A DNA stretch of 64,000 bases from Bacillus sp. ISL-37 (GTDB lineage Bacteria; Bacillota; Bacilli; Bacillales; Cytobacillaceae), in assembly GCF_018613315.1 (NCBI RefSeq), contig NZ_JAGGQL010000028.1:46532-110531 (forward strand). Reading direction: 5' to 3'. The translations under genes were made by a program, and so were the position numbers. Under the pieces are notes generated by a model. The model did no database searches. It was not told the origin of the DNA and saw only the letters and a list, made by a program, of their open reading frames with translations. Of the stretch, positions 47,512 through 56,492 are shown in pieces (position 1 is the stretch's first letter; every line of letters begins with the position of its first letter).

Positions 47512-47541
47512 TTTCCTTCGACAATTATTAAAGAAGATAGT

Positions 47542-47568
47542 GAGACAGCGGAATGATTCCGCTGTCTC
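47542..47568. terminator. Family C palindrome between convergent genes
   Basis: GAGACAGCGG and CCGCTGTCTC arms around AATGATT, 31 bases after the P450 stop. A weaker A-like palindrome (GACAGTCCG...GAGTCTC) follows at 47588-47627. Confidence 0.65.
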
Positions 47569-47640
47569 GTAAGTTTCATGGGATGCAGGACAGTCCGAGA
47601 CCACTTAAAAATTGTCCCTGAGTCTCACAATCAGGCTCCT

Positions 47641-48138
47641 TTATTGCCCCATGCGCTTTTCCCAATTCAACTTTAGTTCAGGTGTCGCATGTGGGACTAG
47701 ATATTCCTCTATAACCTGGTTCACCATTTCTTCACCTACCAGGTTATAAGTAGGAAGTTTGATTTTCTTTTTGTTTGTGGTTTGGACAACAAGGTACTTT
47801 AAGCTGGATCCGCCCCATTTGATATCTTTGATTTCATTAATTGGAACACTATCTTTACGACCTTTTAACAATCCAGACTCAATCGTTAATAATGTCTTGC
47901 CTGAAAGGATGACACTTATGAGCTTAAGTAAGATGGAGCCTGAAAAAATCAGTCCGATCATCCCGATGACGATACTTAAAAAGCCTCTTACGAAACCTGA
48001 ATCAGGCGCTACAACAAACAGAACAAAGGCGGAAAGCAAAGTGCCAAATAACGAAGACGATACCATGCAACCGGCACCTGGATTCGTGTAGAGGATCTCG
48101 ACCTTTTCTTCTGAAATTTTTATATTATGTTCTTCCAT
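47641..48138 (-). CDS. Two-helix membrane protein, paralogue 1 of the WXG-like operon
   Basis: About 165 residues from the ATG at 48138 (AGGTGAC 7 bases before). Two adjacent membrane helices (residues about 25-75), then a PH-like cytosolic part (LLTIESGLLKGRKDSVPINE, IKWGGSSLKYLVVQTTNKK). About half its residues match its neighbour at 48216, including LLKGR/YFKGK, IKDIKWGGSSLKYL and YNLV motifs, so they are tandem paralogues. Last gene of the operon. An immunity or anchoring role is possible but unproven. Confidence 0.6.
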   Translation of the reverse strand: MEEHNIKISEEKVEILYTNPGAGCMVSSSLFGTLLSAFVLFVVAPDSGFVRGFLSIVIGMIGLIFSGSILLKLISVILSGKTLLTIESGLLKGRKDSVPINEIKDIKWGGSSLKYLVVQTTNKKKIKLPTYNLVGEEMVNQVIEEYLVPHATPELKLNWEKRMGQ

Positions 48139-48215
48139 TGTTAGGTCACCTTTCACATCCATATATTAGAAAAGCTTACAGAGCTAATCGCTTTAGCCTG
48201 CAAGCTTCTATAAAT

Positions 48216-48734
48216 CTATGCACCTCTATTGCTCATACGCTTATTCCAGTTCTGCTTAAATTCTGGGTTCGCATATGGAATAACATAATCATTAATCACC
48301 TGGTTCACTTTTTCTTCTGGAACGAGGTTATAAGAAGATATCTTGATGGTCTTTTTGTTTATCGTTTTGATTGCCAGATACTTCAATGAACTGCCAGCCC
48401 ATTTCATATCTGTGATGTCCCTAATCGGGACTGCCTTGTTTTTTCCTTTAAAATACCCATCTTGAACTGTATATACTGCCTTTCCGGTGAGTATAGCTCT
48501 TAAAACTTTTATCAACATTGTGCTGACAAACAAAAAGCCAATGCCTCCAATTATAACTCCTATAAATGCTCTCACTACCCCTGATGTAGGAACTATGTAA
48601 AATAAGATGAAGAGGGATGCCAAGAACATGATACCACCAGCAGTCAACAGACAACCTGCTCCTCCGCTGGTATAGACTACTTCAACTCGATCATCGTAAA
48701 CTTTTATATTATTCTCTTGAATTTCATTTTCCAT
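48216..48734 (-). CDS. Two-helix membrane protein, paralogue 2 of the WXG-like operon
   Basis: A 172-residue protein with the same two-helix plus PH-like layout as its neighbour (EVVYTSGGAGCLLTAG..., then KNKAVPIRDITDMKWAGSSL). The ATG lies inside the 3' end of the previous gene (11-base overlap), so the two are coupled. Sequence is similar enough to be a tandem duplicate. Function not recognised. Confidence 0.6.
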   Translation of the reverse strand: MENEIQENNIKVYDDRVEVVYTSGGAGCLLTAGGIMFLASLFILFYIVPTSGVVRAFIGVIIGGIGFLFVSTMLIKVLRAILTGKAVYTVQDGYFKGKNKAVPIRDITDMKWAGSSLKYLAIKTINKKTIKISSYNLVPEEKVNQVINDYVIPYANPEFKQNWNKRMSNRGA

Positions 48735-49506
48735 ATTGCACCTTTTCCAATGACTCTATGACATTTTCTTTAATTAATTGGTCGACTTTACTGCTATCGC
48801 ACTGATTCATATAAAAAACATCCTCATTTTTTTCAATGATCCAGTTATTCTTGCTATCGTTTGTAAATAATACGACATTCTTTGCTACTGGTTCCTTTTG
48901 CTCAGTGAACTCCATAAATAGCAGAGTATTTAACCGACCATTTGTTGTTTTCAGAGTTTGATAGAATTGCTGTTTTTCTCCATCCATCACAGGGAGTCCG
49001 AAGAGCTTTTGATTATCCTCTAGTGAGTCTAGCATTTGTTCAAATTCAGCCTGGGTTAGTTCAAATCCGCTCCCACTACTATAATTACTTATTCTGTAAA
49101 ATTTTGAAACAATCTCAGCAGAGGATTCTGCGGATCCTTTTTCAAAAACATGCACCTGCTCATCATAAAGCAATGAATGTTGCAAGACCGTCTTTCCGTT
49201 GAAGTGGAAGGAAATAGATTCCTCCCCGCCGTCTCCCACATGACGTGAAGCTTTAATTGACTGTTCTGAGTAATTTAACATAGAGATAACATCTGCCAGC
49301 TCTTCTACTAGAGTAAACTTATGATTTTTGTATTCCAACAGGCTTTTAGACAGAAGCGAACGGGTCGTAATTTGAAGCAAAAGATCCATTTTTTCATCGT
49401 CCAGCTCTCCGAAATAAACCTGCTTCAATGCATTCCCCTGCTCAAAATATCCTTCGCTGTAAAAACAATAAATTAATTCCTCAATAGAAAGTGAAATTTT
49501 ATTCAT
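48724..49506 (-). CDS. Cytosolic partner of the WXG-like protein
   Basis: A 260-residue soluble protein with no signal or membrane segment. The N-terminal ISIEELIYCFYSEGYFEQGN and the overall alpha-beta pattern faintly recall EspG-type chaperones of mycobacterial type VII secretion, but the match is weak and from memory. It starts 9 bases after the WXG-like gene and overlaps the next gene, a strong sign of one operon. A chaperone or regulator role for its neighbour is a reasonable guess. Confidence 0.5.
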   Translation of the reverse strand: MNKISLSIEELIYCFYSEGYFEQGNALKQVYFGELDDEKMDLLLQITTRSLLSKSLLEYKNHKFTLVEELADVISMLNYSEQSIKASRHVGDGGEESISFHFNGKTVLQHSLLYDEQVHVFEKGSAESSAEIVSKFYRISNYSSGSGFELTQAEFEQMLDSLEDNQKLFGLPVMDGEKQQFYQTLKTTNGRLNTLLFMEFTEQKEPVAKNVVLFTNDSKNNWIIEKNEDVFYMNQCDSSKVDQLIKENVIESLEKVQYGK

Positions 49507-49515
49507 ATTCCCCTC

Positions 49516-50754
49516 CTAGCCCCCAAATCCAAGGATTGATTTTGCTCCGCTCAAAAGGTTTGAAGCATGTTCTTTTACATTATTGAAACCATCCTTTACC
49601 TTGCTGACACCAGAAGCAATAGCCTCTGTTCCTTGATGAATCCCATCTTTAAAGTGCAGGGCTGTTTTATCAACCCATGCAGGGGTTCTTTTAGTAATCT
49701 TGTCGCCAACCCAGCTGCCTATAAAACCGCCGACAGAAGCGCCGACAACTGTGCCTACAGGGCCGAATACGCTTAGGAGAGCCCCGCCTGCTACTGCTCC
49801 AGCGACAGAGGTCGCAGATACAACTGCAGTTTTATATACGGCACTGCCTACCACTTTCGCATTTTCCTCTTTCAATTTCTCGCCGCTATACATGTTATAA
49901 TTTTCGGTAATTTTAATCCCTGCGCCAATTGTCTCGGCTCCCGCTGTTATCAGTACGGCCAGTGCGGCATTTGATTTTCCTAGCCTCAGCCCGTTTTTCA
50001 ATACATTTCCTGCATTATTTTTAGCTGCATTGAGCATCGTACCGGTTTTGGCTTCAGCAATAAGTTTCGAAACGCTGTTGCTTAGGCCTACAATATCCTT
50101 TGGAAAATAATTAGCTGTTCTTTTGTATATTAATTCGGACAATGTTTTTTTGCCAAAAGCTCTTGTTGGACTCACCATCAATCTGGCAAGCATATTCAAT
50201 CTTGAGCTCTCAACCTTATGAACTATGCTAGCCATAGGCAAGCGAATCTTACCCAGTAAAACATCATCTACTACCTGGAACTTGCGCAATACTCCATCGA
50301 TATCCGCGAACCTGAATCCTAGCAGGTGCATGAGTCCTGCACCAGCAGAGTATTGTGCACCATGAAGAAAATCCACCCACCTGCCATAGGTATTATTGTA
50401 CGTTTCATATAAATCACTGGCGAAACGACCATCAATCTGTTTCCTTGCCGCTTCAATCGCCTTATTGACAGCGTCTGCCTGGCGATTAACCCGGTTTTCC
50501 GAATTCGCGTAACGATCGGCGGATTGAATGGTAAAAGACTTCAACTGCTTCATATGCATTTCGATTCGGTCTGAGGAAGCCGAAGCACGCCGAAACTGGC
50601 CGCTTATTCCATTGCGTCCGAGTATTCGTGGATCAACACTGCTCCTTACACTGGCAACATTATTCTGGATGCTTTGCAGCCTGCTAATCGTTTGACTCAA
50701 GCCTGAAGCGGAATTATTGATATCATTGATGTTGAATACAATTTTTGAAGACAA
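49516..50754 (-). CDS. WXG/LXG-like protein with glycine-zipper hydrophobic domain
   Basis: A 412-residue protein. Residues 1-120 are helical with heptad patterning (GLSQTISRLQSIQNNVASVR...), resembling the helical pair of WXG100/LXG secretion-targeting domains. Residues about 305-345 (AGAVAGGALLSVFGPVGTVV, GASVGGFIGSWVGD) form a glycine zipper, typical of membrane-inserting toxins. A C-terminal tail of about 60 residues follows. Start is a TTG after GAAGG. Candidate type VII secretion effector; no secretion genes are in the window. Gap 50755-51068 has no gene. Confidence 0.6.
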   Translation of the reverse strand: MSSKIVFNINDINNSASGLSQTISRLQSIQNNVASVRSSVDPRILGRNGISGQFRRASASSDRIEMHMKQLKSFTIQSADRYANSENRVNRQADAVNKAIEAARKQIDGRFASDLYETYNNTYGRWVDFLHGAQYSAGAGLMHLLGFRFADIDGVLRKFQVVDDVLLGKIRLPMASIVHKVESSRLNMLARLMVSPTRAFGKKTLSELIYKRTANYFPKDIVGLSNSVSKLIAEAKTGTMLNAAKNNAGNVLKNGLRLGKSNAALAVLITAGAETIGAGIKITENYNMYSGEKLKEENAKVVGSAVYKTAVVSATSVAGAVAGGALLSVFGPVGTVVGASVGGFIGSWVGDKITKRTPAWVDKTALHFKDGIHQGTEAIASGVSKVKDGFNNVKEHASNLLSGAKSILGFGG

Positions 50755-51068
50755 GGACCTTCACTTCCTGTTAAAAAAATTTACAAACAACACCAATGAT
50801 TTGGTGAAGTTTTCCATACATTTTATTATAGTTGAGAATGTTTTTTAATTAAATATTATTACCTAAATATAGGTTAAAAGGATGATTTAACCATTTTAAA
50901 GTCAAGGTCTTTTTACCCAATAGTTTCGGTAACTAAACCTGATTTATTAACAAAAGCCCACTTCATCAGAAAAAAATCAATTCCACTCCGGCTTAGACAT
51001 ACCATTGCATGACTTCATCTAACAGAGACACATTAACTGTTCTCCATCTTTTTCAATCTGAACCTACT

Positions 51069-51125
51069 CCCTGGCCCTCCTCCTTTTCCCCATGCAAAAA
51101 AGCACGGGGTATGTCCCCATGCTTC
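51069..51125. repeat. Composite element, B half with linker
   Basis: CTCCCTGGCCCTCCTCCTTT, then family B (AAGCACGGGGTATGTCCCC then ATGCTT, 51101-51125). The A half is not recognisable. It lies 6 bases past the stop of the truncated laccase; on the minus strand the hairpin is followed by TTTTTTGC. Confidence 0.75.
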
Positions 51126-51130
51126 CCGCG

Positions 51131-52165
51131 TTAATCACAATTTTCCCCACTATTCTTTTCAGTAATGATTAATGGCCGCATCATGTCGTTATCTTCATGC
51201 TCAAGAATGTGGCAGTGCCATACATATTCTCCTGTGTAGTTTCTAAAGGGGACAATGATCCTCGTTACATTACCTGGTTCAACTCTTACGGTATCTTTCC
51301 ATCCGTTTTCACTTGGATGTGGATCATGTTTTTCGCCAAGTATGATCCCTTCACCAGTGTTAATCCATTCCTCTTCATTGAAATTGTTCACATCAAAATC
51401 CTGACGATTTAGTATCTGGAATTGAACAAGATGCAAATGAATCGGATGAGTAATGTTGGACGGAATGCCAAGAGGACTATTAGGATTGAACGTCGGACTT
51501 GCAAGTTCCCAAATTTCCATACTATCTATTTCAGGGGTTTCTGTAGCAGCATCCATAAATCCGAGGTGATTGATCGTTAACCTGTTTCCATCCTGAGTCA
51601 TCACAAATCTTCTTGTTTTTAGTTTTGGAGAAGCTTTTAATTCTTTAAAACCACGAAGCTTTTTTGGAATTTCATTTTCCTCCTCACCTTCACATTCAAG
51701 CCCTACTCTAAACTGCATAACATCTCTTTTAAAAGGTTCTTCTTGTCCTGCCAGATTCAATTCTTCTGTCCGAAGCGTAATCGTCTGACCTGCTAATTCC
51801 GAAAAATCAATGATCACATCTAATCGTTCAGCAGGATCCAGCGGAAATTTTTCAATTCGCTTTGGTCTTTCTATCAATCCGCCATCAGTGCCAATTTGCC
51901 AGAAAGGGTGCTGGTTCATGTTTTCGTCCCAGAGCAAGAAATCAAAACCGTTTGTATTTGAAGCATTTAACATTCTGAAGCGGTACTTTCTTGGCTCAAC
52001 GTTAAGATATGGCCATACCTTTCCATTCACCACCATGGTGTTCCCAATAAAGGCACGAACGATGGGAGCAGGCGGGTAAAAAAGTGAACCATCTTCCCTA
52101 AAAGTTTTATCTTGAGACACAGGGACGGTTCTGCTGTCGCACAAAATTGCATTTCCACGAGACAC
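51131..52165 (-). pseudogene. Multicopper oxidase (CotA-type laccase), N-terminus missing
   Basis: The readable part is the C-terminal two-thirds of a CotA-type spore-coat laccase, with HPIHLHLVQF and HCHILEHEDNDMMRP (T1, T2/T3 copper ligands). CotA-type proteins are about 510 residues; here the homology begins at KTFREDGSLFYPPAP, so about 170 N-terminal residues, which hold the other copper ligands, are absent. The bases before KTF are family A repeat read through as SRTVPVSQD. Without those ligands it should be inactive. Confidence 0.85.
52113..52141. repeat. Family A palindrome at the break in the laccase gene
   Basis: TGAGACACAGGGACGGTTCT then GCTGTCGCA, overlapping the reading frame at the point where laccase homology ends. 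It marks the breakpoint of the truncation. Confidence 0.85.
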
Positions 52166-52201
52166 TGGAGCCTCCCCCTTGTTTCTTTAAATAATATCCA
52201 T

Positions 52202-52249
52202 GCCTGACAGGGATCACTCTACCCGTTCAGGCTGTTTTTATTATTTTTT
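52202..52249 (+). terminator. Orphan plus-strand terminator
   Basis: GCCTGA and TCAGGC arms with inner GGG and CCC, followed by TTTTTATTATTTTTT. No plus-strand gene lies upstream, so it may be left from a lost gene or act as a leader before the gene at 52317. Confidence 0.6.
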
Positions 52250-52316
52250 GTATAACACATGTACTTTCTTCTAATAATATTTTATCATCGGTGTCTTTTT
52301 TTAAAGGGGGTATTCT

Positions 52317-52820
52317 ATGAAGGACCGGACATTATTAAATCTTTTTACTTTAGCTGGTGTTGGCGGAAGTTTATTTTTTTTATTGCGAAGAAAAGGTGAT
52401 ACAAAAGACTGGTTTCTCATCTTTTTCATTAAAACTTTAGTATCCACGATCATCGATGGGCCTATAATAAAAAGAAAATATGTGAAATATCCGCACCGTT
52501 ATTTCCCTAAGTTTTTTGACTCCAATATAGTGTTTCTATACATACTGTTTCCTTTATCATGTGTTATGTACAATCAATTTACTTATAAAATGCAGATAGT
52601 AAAAACGGTTTTAAGCGTTTTTCTCTTTAGTGCGCCAATGACATTGATGGAGAGCTGGCTAGAAAAGAATACGAATTTAGTCGAGTATCACAAAGGCTGG
52701 AACAGCTATATCACATTTGCCGTCCTTTCGTTTACGTTTTTCCTAGTCAATAGAACCATTAAACTTATTCGTTTCTTAGATAAAAAAATTGGTCATACTG
52801 CGGACATGAAAAGTGAGTAG
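52317..52820 (+). CDS. CBO0543-type membrane protein
   Basis: A 167-residue protein with four to five predicted membrane helices and the features of the CBO0543 family (KYPHRYFPKFFDSNIVFLYI, and the conserved ESWLEKNTNLVEYHKGWNSY). Function unknown; common in Bacillaceae, often in accessory regions. ATG follows AAAGGGGG. Ends with a strong terminator. Confidence 0.75.
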   Translation: MKDRTLLNLFTLAGVGGSLFFLLRRKGDTKDWFLIFFIKTLVSTIIDGPIIKRKYVKYPHRYFPKFFDSNIVFLYILFPLSCVMYNQFTYKMQIVKTVLSVFLFSAPMTLMESWLEKNTNLVEYHKGWNSYITFAVLSFTFFLVNRTIKLIRFLDKKIGHTADMKSE

Positions 52821-52830
52821 GGCTTTTTTC

Positions 52831-52857
52831 AAGACCAATTTATTGGTCTTTTTTTAT
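52831..52857 (+). terminator. Terminator of the first CBO0543-type gene
   Basis: AAGACCAAT and ATTGGTCTT arms with a 2-base loop, then TTTTTATT, 10 bases after the stop. The stretch 52858-53220 holds no gene; it contains diverged linker-like sequence of the composite element. Confidence 0.85.
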
Positions 52858-53220
52858 TGCTTAGAAATGGAACAAAAAAACCAAATCATGACTTCATGGT
52901 TTAAACCCCAGCTCCAACCCCTATTGGATAATTTTCTCAACATAAAGACTAAGATACAATGTGCTTGTCCGATTTAATGTCGGTTAACAGCAAGCGTTTT
53001 TCACGTTTTCAGTTAATAAAAGTCATCTCCATATCCCTCTTCTATACATTTCGTTATTTTTCTCCTGCATCTATTTCATCTAGTTCCCTATCCGCAAACC
53101 CAAACGCCGCGCCACACTTTGTAAGTCCTCGATAGAACTGAACCCACGATATGCTTATTCGAGTCTAAGAAAGCCTCTTTTTGGAGAAAATTCTACTAAA
53201 AACAAATGAGGATTTTGGAC

Positions 53221-53736
53221 ATGTATTTATTACTCGTCATAGTTGTTTATATTTTTTTCGCAAAAAAATTCGTTAAGTGGAAAAAGTGGAAAGATTATTA
53301 CCCTACAATCCAGTTCTATATCATATGTAATTTATTGTATAACTTCCTGTTTTATCAGCATACTTTATGGAAGTATAAAGCTGTTACGGTAGCTTGGCTA
53401 AATCACACGCTGATCGAGATTGCCTTCACATTTTTCATTGTCCCTGTTGTATTGATGCTTTATCTTGAATATTTTCCAAAAGGCAAAGTAAGAGGGTTTT
53501 TATATTTATTAATCTGGGTAGCCTATTTCTCTGCCTTAGAATATCTCTTTGAGGCAAAGGGTCTATTTGTTTATGAAAATGGCTGGAACGCCTGGTGGTC
53601 TTTATTATTTAACCTCATCACTTTTACCATCATTAAAATCCACTTTAAGAATGCATTAGCAGCATTCCTGGTGTCGGCACCCATTATCGCGGTTCTCCTA
53701 GTAATTTTTCACCCAGCGTTACACGAATTGAAATAG
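53221..53736 (+). CDS. CBO0543-type membrane protein, second copy
   Basis: About 171 residues with five predicted helices. The motif EAKGLFVYENGWNAWWSLLF aligns with YHKGWNSY of the gene at 52317, so the two are diverged members of one family. The ATG at 53221, 8 bases after GAGGA, is preferred to the ATG at 53206. The next tiny gene follows 11 bases on. Confidence 0.7.
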   Translation: MYLLLVIVVYIFFAKKFVKWKKWKDYYPTIQFYIICNLLYNFLFYQHTLWKYKAVTVAWLNHTLIEIAFTFFIVPVVLMLYLEYFPKGKVRGFLYLLIWVAYFSALEYLFEAKGLFVYENGWNAWWSLLFNLITFTIIKIHFKNALAAFLVSAPIIAVLLVIFHPALHELK

Positions 53737-53747
53737 AAGGTGAAGCG

Positions 53748-53843
53748 ATGGACTCACTATCTACTCCATTATTCATATTTTTACTCTTAATCATATACAT
53801 CGGTATGGCCCTGTACTTAGAGAAACTGCGGAAAAGAAAATAA
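53748..53843 (+). CDS. 31-residue single-helix membrane peptide
   Basis: ATG at 53748, after AAGGTGAAGCG, gives MDSLSTPLFIFLLLIIYIGM and a basic tail ALYLEKLRKRK. One membrane helix followed by a positive stretch. The short gap from the preceding gene suggests co-translation. Function unknown. Confidence 0.55.
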   Translation: MDSLSTPLFIFLLLIIYIGMALYLEKLRKRK

Positions 53844-54002
53844 AAAGGGCTTCAGGGAAGGTGCCACGGTTCCACTATACGCCATATGCACTTTTCAGGG
53901 AGCGCTGGCATTGTGCCATAGCTCTTCCTAAATCGCCTGCTTGATACATTGTAGATTATTGTTGAATGCCTAGTGAAATGATTCCGGACACTTTGGCGGG
54001 TT

Positions 54003-54830
54003 TCAAGCAACCTGCATATCATAAAGCTCTTTAAAATAACGCTCCTGGAACTTCTTATTCAGAACCCCGGTAAAATAAGCAATCGGATTCTTTACTTCCA
54101 CCTTCGATTTCAGCTTCCGGACCAGCTGTCTGAAGGAGTCAAAGGATAGTGATAACAGAAGATCTGTTTCTTGTTCATAGTTGTTACGGTAGGCAGCGAC
54201 CTTGCTCATCCGCCAGAATTCTTCGATTGATTTTGCGTTAGGGTAATAGTATTTTACAAGATTGACGAAATCAGTTGGAATCCGATCACTGACAAATAGA
54301 TGCTCTTCTGGCGCTTTTTCAGCAACGGGTTTTAACTCCTGGATTTTGGATAATTGTTCTTCAGCAGCCTTTTCTTCACGTTTATTATTCTTTTTAATAT
54401 TAGTTTCAGAAGGAATGATAGTTTTATATTGGTGGCTCAATTGATCGCCATCCGGTAGTTCATTCATTGGGAAACGATTGAATACATACAGATTGCTAGA
54501 CTGTGAGCCGTTCTTGCGAGCCGTCTCATATACAGTGAAAATACCAATCTCACTAGCCTTCAGGATCATTCTTTTAAAAGTAGAACGGGAAATCCCCATC
54601 TCCCCATACTCCTGATAAATCGCCTTAAGGACCGTCCCGATTTTGGCATTAGCCACCCCAGGAACCTTCGCCGCAAAGCGAGCCAGCCGCTTCAAACCAA
54701 TCAACTCCCCCTTACTGAAAAAACGCTTCTTATCCGCCATCCACATCTCAAAATGATTATTAAACTCCTTCAACGAACCAAACTGTGAATACTCCGCAAA
54801 ACTCTCAACAACCGCCGATTTAATTGTCAT
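54003..54830 (-). CDS. HTH-containing replication-like protein
   Basis: About 275 residues from the ATG at 54830. The first 130 residues hold a winged-helix-like region (FSKGELIGLKRLARFAAKVP, then EYGEMGISRSTFKRMILKAS) of the type found in plasmid and phage replication initiators; the C-terminal 90 residues (FWRMSKVAAYRNNYE and NPIAYFTGVLNKKFQERYF) resemble DnaD-like ends. A second copy of the first 133 residues lies at 56112. The upstream region contains a 51-bp dyad. Confidence 0.55.
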   Translation of the reverse strand: MTIKSAVVESFAEYSQFGSLKEFNNHFEMWMADKKRFFSKGELIGLKRLARFAAKVPGVANAKIGTVLKAIYQEYGEMGISRSTFKRMILKASEIGIFTVYETARKNGSQSSNLYVFNRFPMNELPDGDQLSHQYKTIIPSETNIKKNNKREEKAAEEQLSKIQELKPVAEKAPEEHLFVSDRIPTDFVNLVKYYYPNAKSIEEFWRMSKVAAYRNNYEQETDLLLSLSFDSFRQLVRKLKSKVEVKNPIAYFTGVLNKKFQERYFKELYDMQVA

Positions 54831-54921
54831 GCTAATGCACCACCCTTTCACCCTTTATATATGGATGGAAGGATGGAAAGGACAGGGTGGTAAGCAGAGG
54901 ATTGTGGCGGTTTTGTGAACA
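54448..54921. repeat. 474-bp direct repeat, copy 1
   Basis: Covers the N-terminal half of the HTH gene and its upstream region. It is matched by 56116-56583 at high identity, the only length difference being a 6-base deletion of codons for AK. The pair flank a two-TM gene and 1.2 kb of unrelated DNA. Confidence 0.9.
54841..54891. promoter_or_regulatory. Dyad upstream of the HTH gene
   Basis: CCACCCT and AGGGTGG arms 51 bp apart enclose a G/A-rich block with several GGA repeats (GGATGGAAGGATGGAAAGGA). Repeated at 56502-56552. It could be an operator or an initiator-binding site for the HTH protein. Confidence 0.45.
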
Positions 54922-54960
54922 GTTAGATTGGAATTTCAGATTTATGTTGGCTGAATGCAC

Positions 54961-54997
54961 GAAAAAAAATACGATAAGCAGCGTGACTGCTTATCGT
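54961..54997 (-). terminator. Terminator of the two-TM gene
   Basis: Perfect 11-bp arms ACGATAAGCAG and CTGCTTATCGT with a 5-base loop, then ATTTTTTTT on the minus strand, 107 bases past the stop at 55104. Confidence 0.75.
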
Positions 54998-55077
54998 TCA
55001 TTTGGGATTTCTGAGTATAACTATTCACAAGTGATCTCTAACTATTGTGAACAACTAGTACCATACCTCTGTCACTA

Positions 55078-55104
55078 GCGACAGAGGGACGATTGTCTAA
55101 CCTT
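55078..55104. repeat. Family A palindrome (diverged)
   Basis: GCGACAGAGGGACGATTGTC then TAACC, ending at the stop codon of the two-TM gene. Confidence 0.5.
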
Positions 55105-56060
55105 TAATTATTATTTGAAAATATCATGAGACGATGGAAAAATCCTCGAATCACGCTAAACTTTTTACCACTATTGGTTTTGTCAGTCTTTTCATCTGAT
55201 AATGTACTTTTTAGAACAAAAACAAACTTAAAACCTGGTTCCACTATTTCTATCCCTGTATATTTCCATTCTAATATAAAATTTTCTACAAAGGTCCCAT
55301 ATTTAATAGATGAGTAAGTAACTTCTAAATTTAATAAAAACATCTCCTTTTCATTCATTTCATTAAATTTATCAGACCTTTTACTTACAATTTGAGTTAT
55401 CCATTTACTTACATTATCGTTGATACGGTATTGTATTTTCGCATCATGATTCAATATCATCGGTATACAAGAGCCGACAAAATGCCTATGTCCATCTTTA
55501 TATACAGCGCCTAATGATTTCCTTTTGCCTTCCTTATTTTTATTATACATAGCGATACTTCGTATTTCTGGGACGTCGTGATTAGCAATTTTTTTTGTTA
55601 CAAACTCTTCAAATTCTATTTCAAACTTAGACTGATTTGTTTTAAGAATACTAATGACTTCTTCATAATTCGGCAAGGAAAGTTTGCATTGAATATTTTT
55701 TGCAACTGACCCACCGATATTATTTAACTCTATAATAATGGGTTCAAATTTATCTTCACTAAATGTTATTCTTTGATATGGAATGTCGATTCGGGGTCTC
55801 ATATCTTCTTTTTTATTTTCTTTTTGCTCTTTGAAAGTTAATAACAAGGCCAAGTATGTAAAAAAACCCCCGATTAATCCACCAAATATATTGCCATACA
55901 AGGTAAACCAATCGCTTGTTACACCTTTAGCTTCACCGCTATCCCACAAAAACCAATAATTAAACATCATTGGAATAACTATAAGTGCTACTAGCAAAGT
56001 TACTAATCCAAGTAAAACATTTTTCAAACGCTTCCCCTCTTTTTTCTCTTTTTGTAACAT
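55104..56060 (-). CDS. Hypothetical protein with two N-terminal membrane helices
   Basis: About 318 residues from the ATG at 56060. Two helices near the N-terminus (VLLGLVTLLVALIVIPMMFN and FGGLIGGFFTYLALLLTF) are followed by a basic turn and a beta-rich soluble domain of about 200 residues with repeated polar strands. No signature family. It lies between the two direct repeats, next to a type I R-M system, so a defence role is imaginable but not shown. Noticeably A/T-rich. Confidence 0.5.
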   Translation of the reverse strand: MLQKEKKEGKRLKNVLLGLVTLLVALIVIPMMFNYWFLWDSGEAKGVTSDWFTLYGNIFGGLIGGFFTYLALLLTFKEQKENKKEDMRPRIDIPYQRITFSEDKFEPIIIELNNIGGSVAKNIQCKLSLPNYEEVISILKTNQSKFEIEFEEFVTKKIANHDVPEIRSIAMYNKNKEGKRKSLGAVYKDGHRHFVGSCIPMILNHDAKIQYRINDNVSKWITQIVSKRSDKFNEMNEKEMFLLNLEVTYSSIKYGTFVENFILEWKYTGIEIVEPGFKFVFVLKSTLSDEKTDKTNSGKKFSVIRGFFHRLMIFSNNN

Positions 56061-56111
56061 TATACCAAACTCCAAAACTAATATAGTAAGATGTATAAAA
56101 ATGAACTGTAA

Positions 56112-56492
56112 TCATCCATCCGGTAGTTCATTCATCGGGAAACGATTGAATACATACAGGTTGCTAGACTGTGAGCCGTTCTTGCGAGCAGTTTCATATA
56201 CAGTAAAAATACCAATTTCACTAGCCTTCAGAATCATCCTTTTAAAAGTAGAACGGGAAATCCCCATCTCCCCATACTCCTCATAAATCGCCTTCAGAAC
56301 CGTCCCGATCTTGGCATTCGCCACCCCAGGAACAGCAAAACGAGCCAGCCTCTTCAACCCAATCAACTCACCCTTACTGAAAAAACGCTTCTTATCCGCC
56401 ATCCACATCTCAAAATAATTGTTAAACTCCTTCAACGAACCAAACTTTGAATACTCCGCAAAACTCTCAATAACCGCCGATTTAATTATCAT
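56112..56492 (-). pseudogene. Truncated copy of the HTH gene
   Basis: Repeats the first 127 residues or so of the gene at 54003 (FNRFPMNELPDG then stop), lacking the C-terminal half. A stop replaces the family's next residue exactly where the direct repeat ends. Differences are few (FAAKVPG becomes FAVPG, YQEYG becomes YEEYG). Confidence 0.85.
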
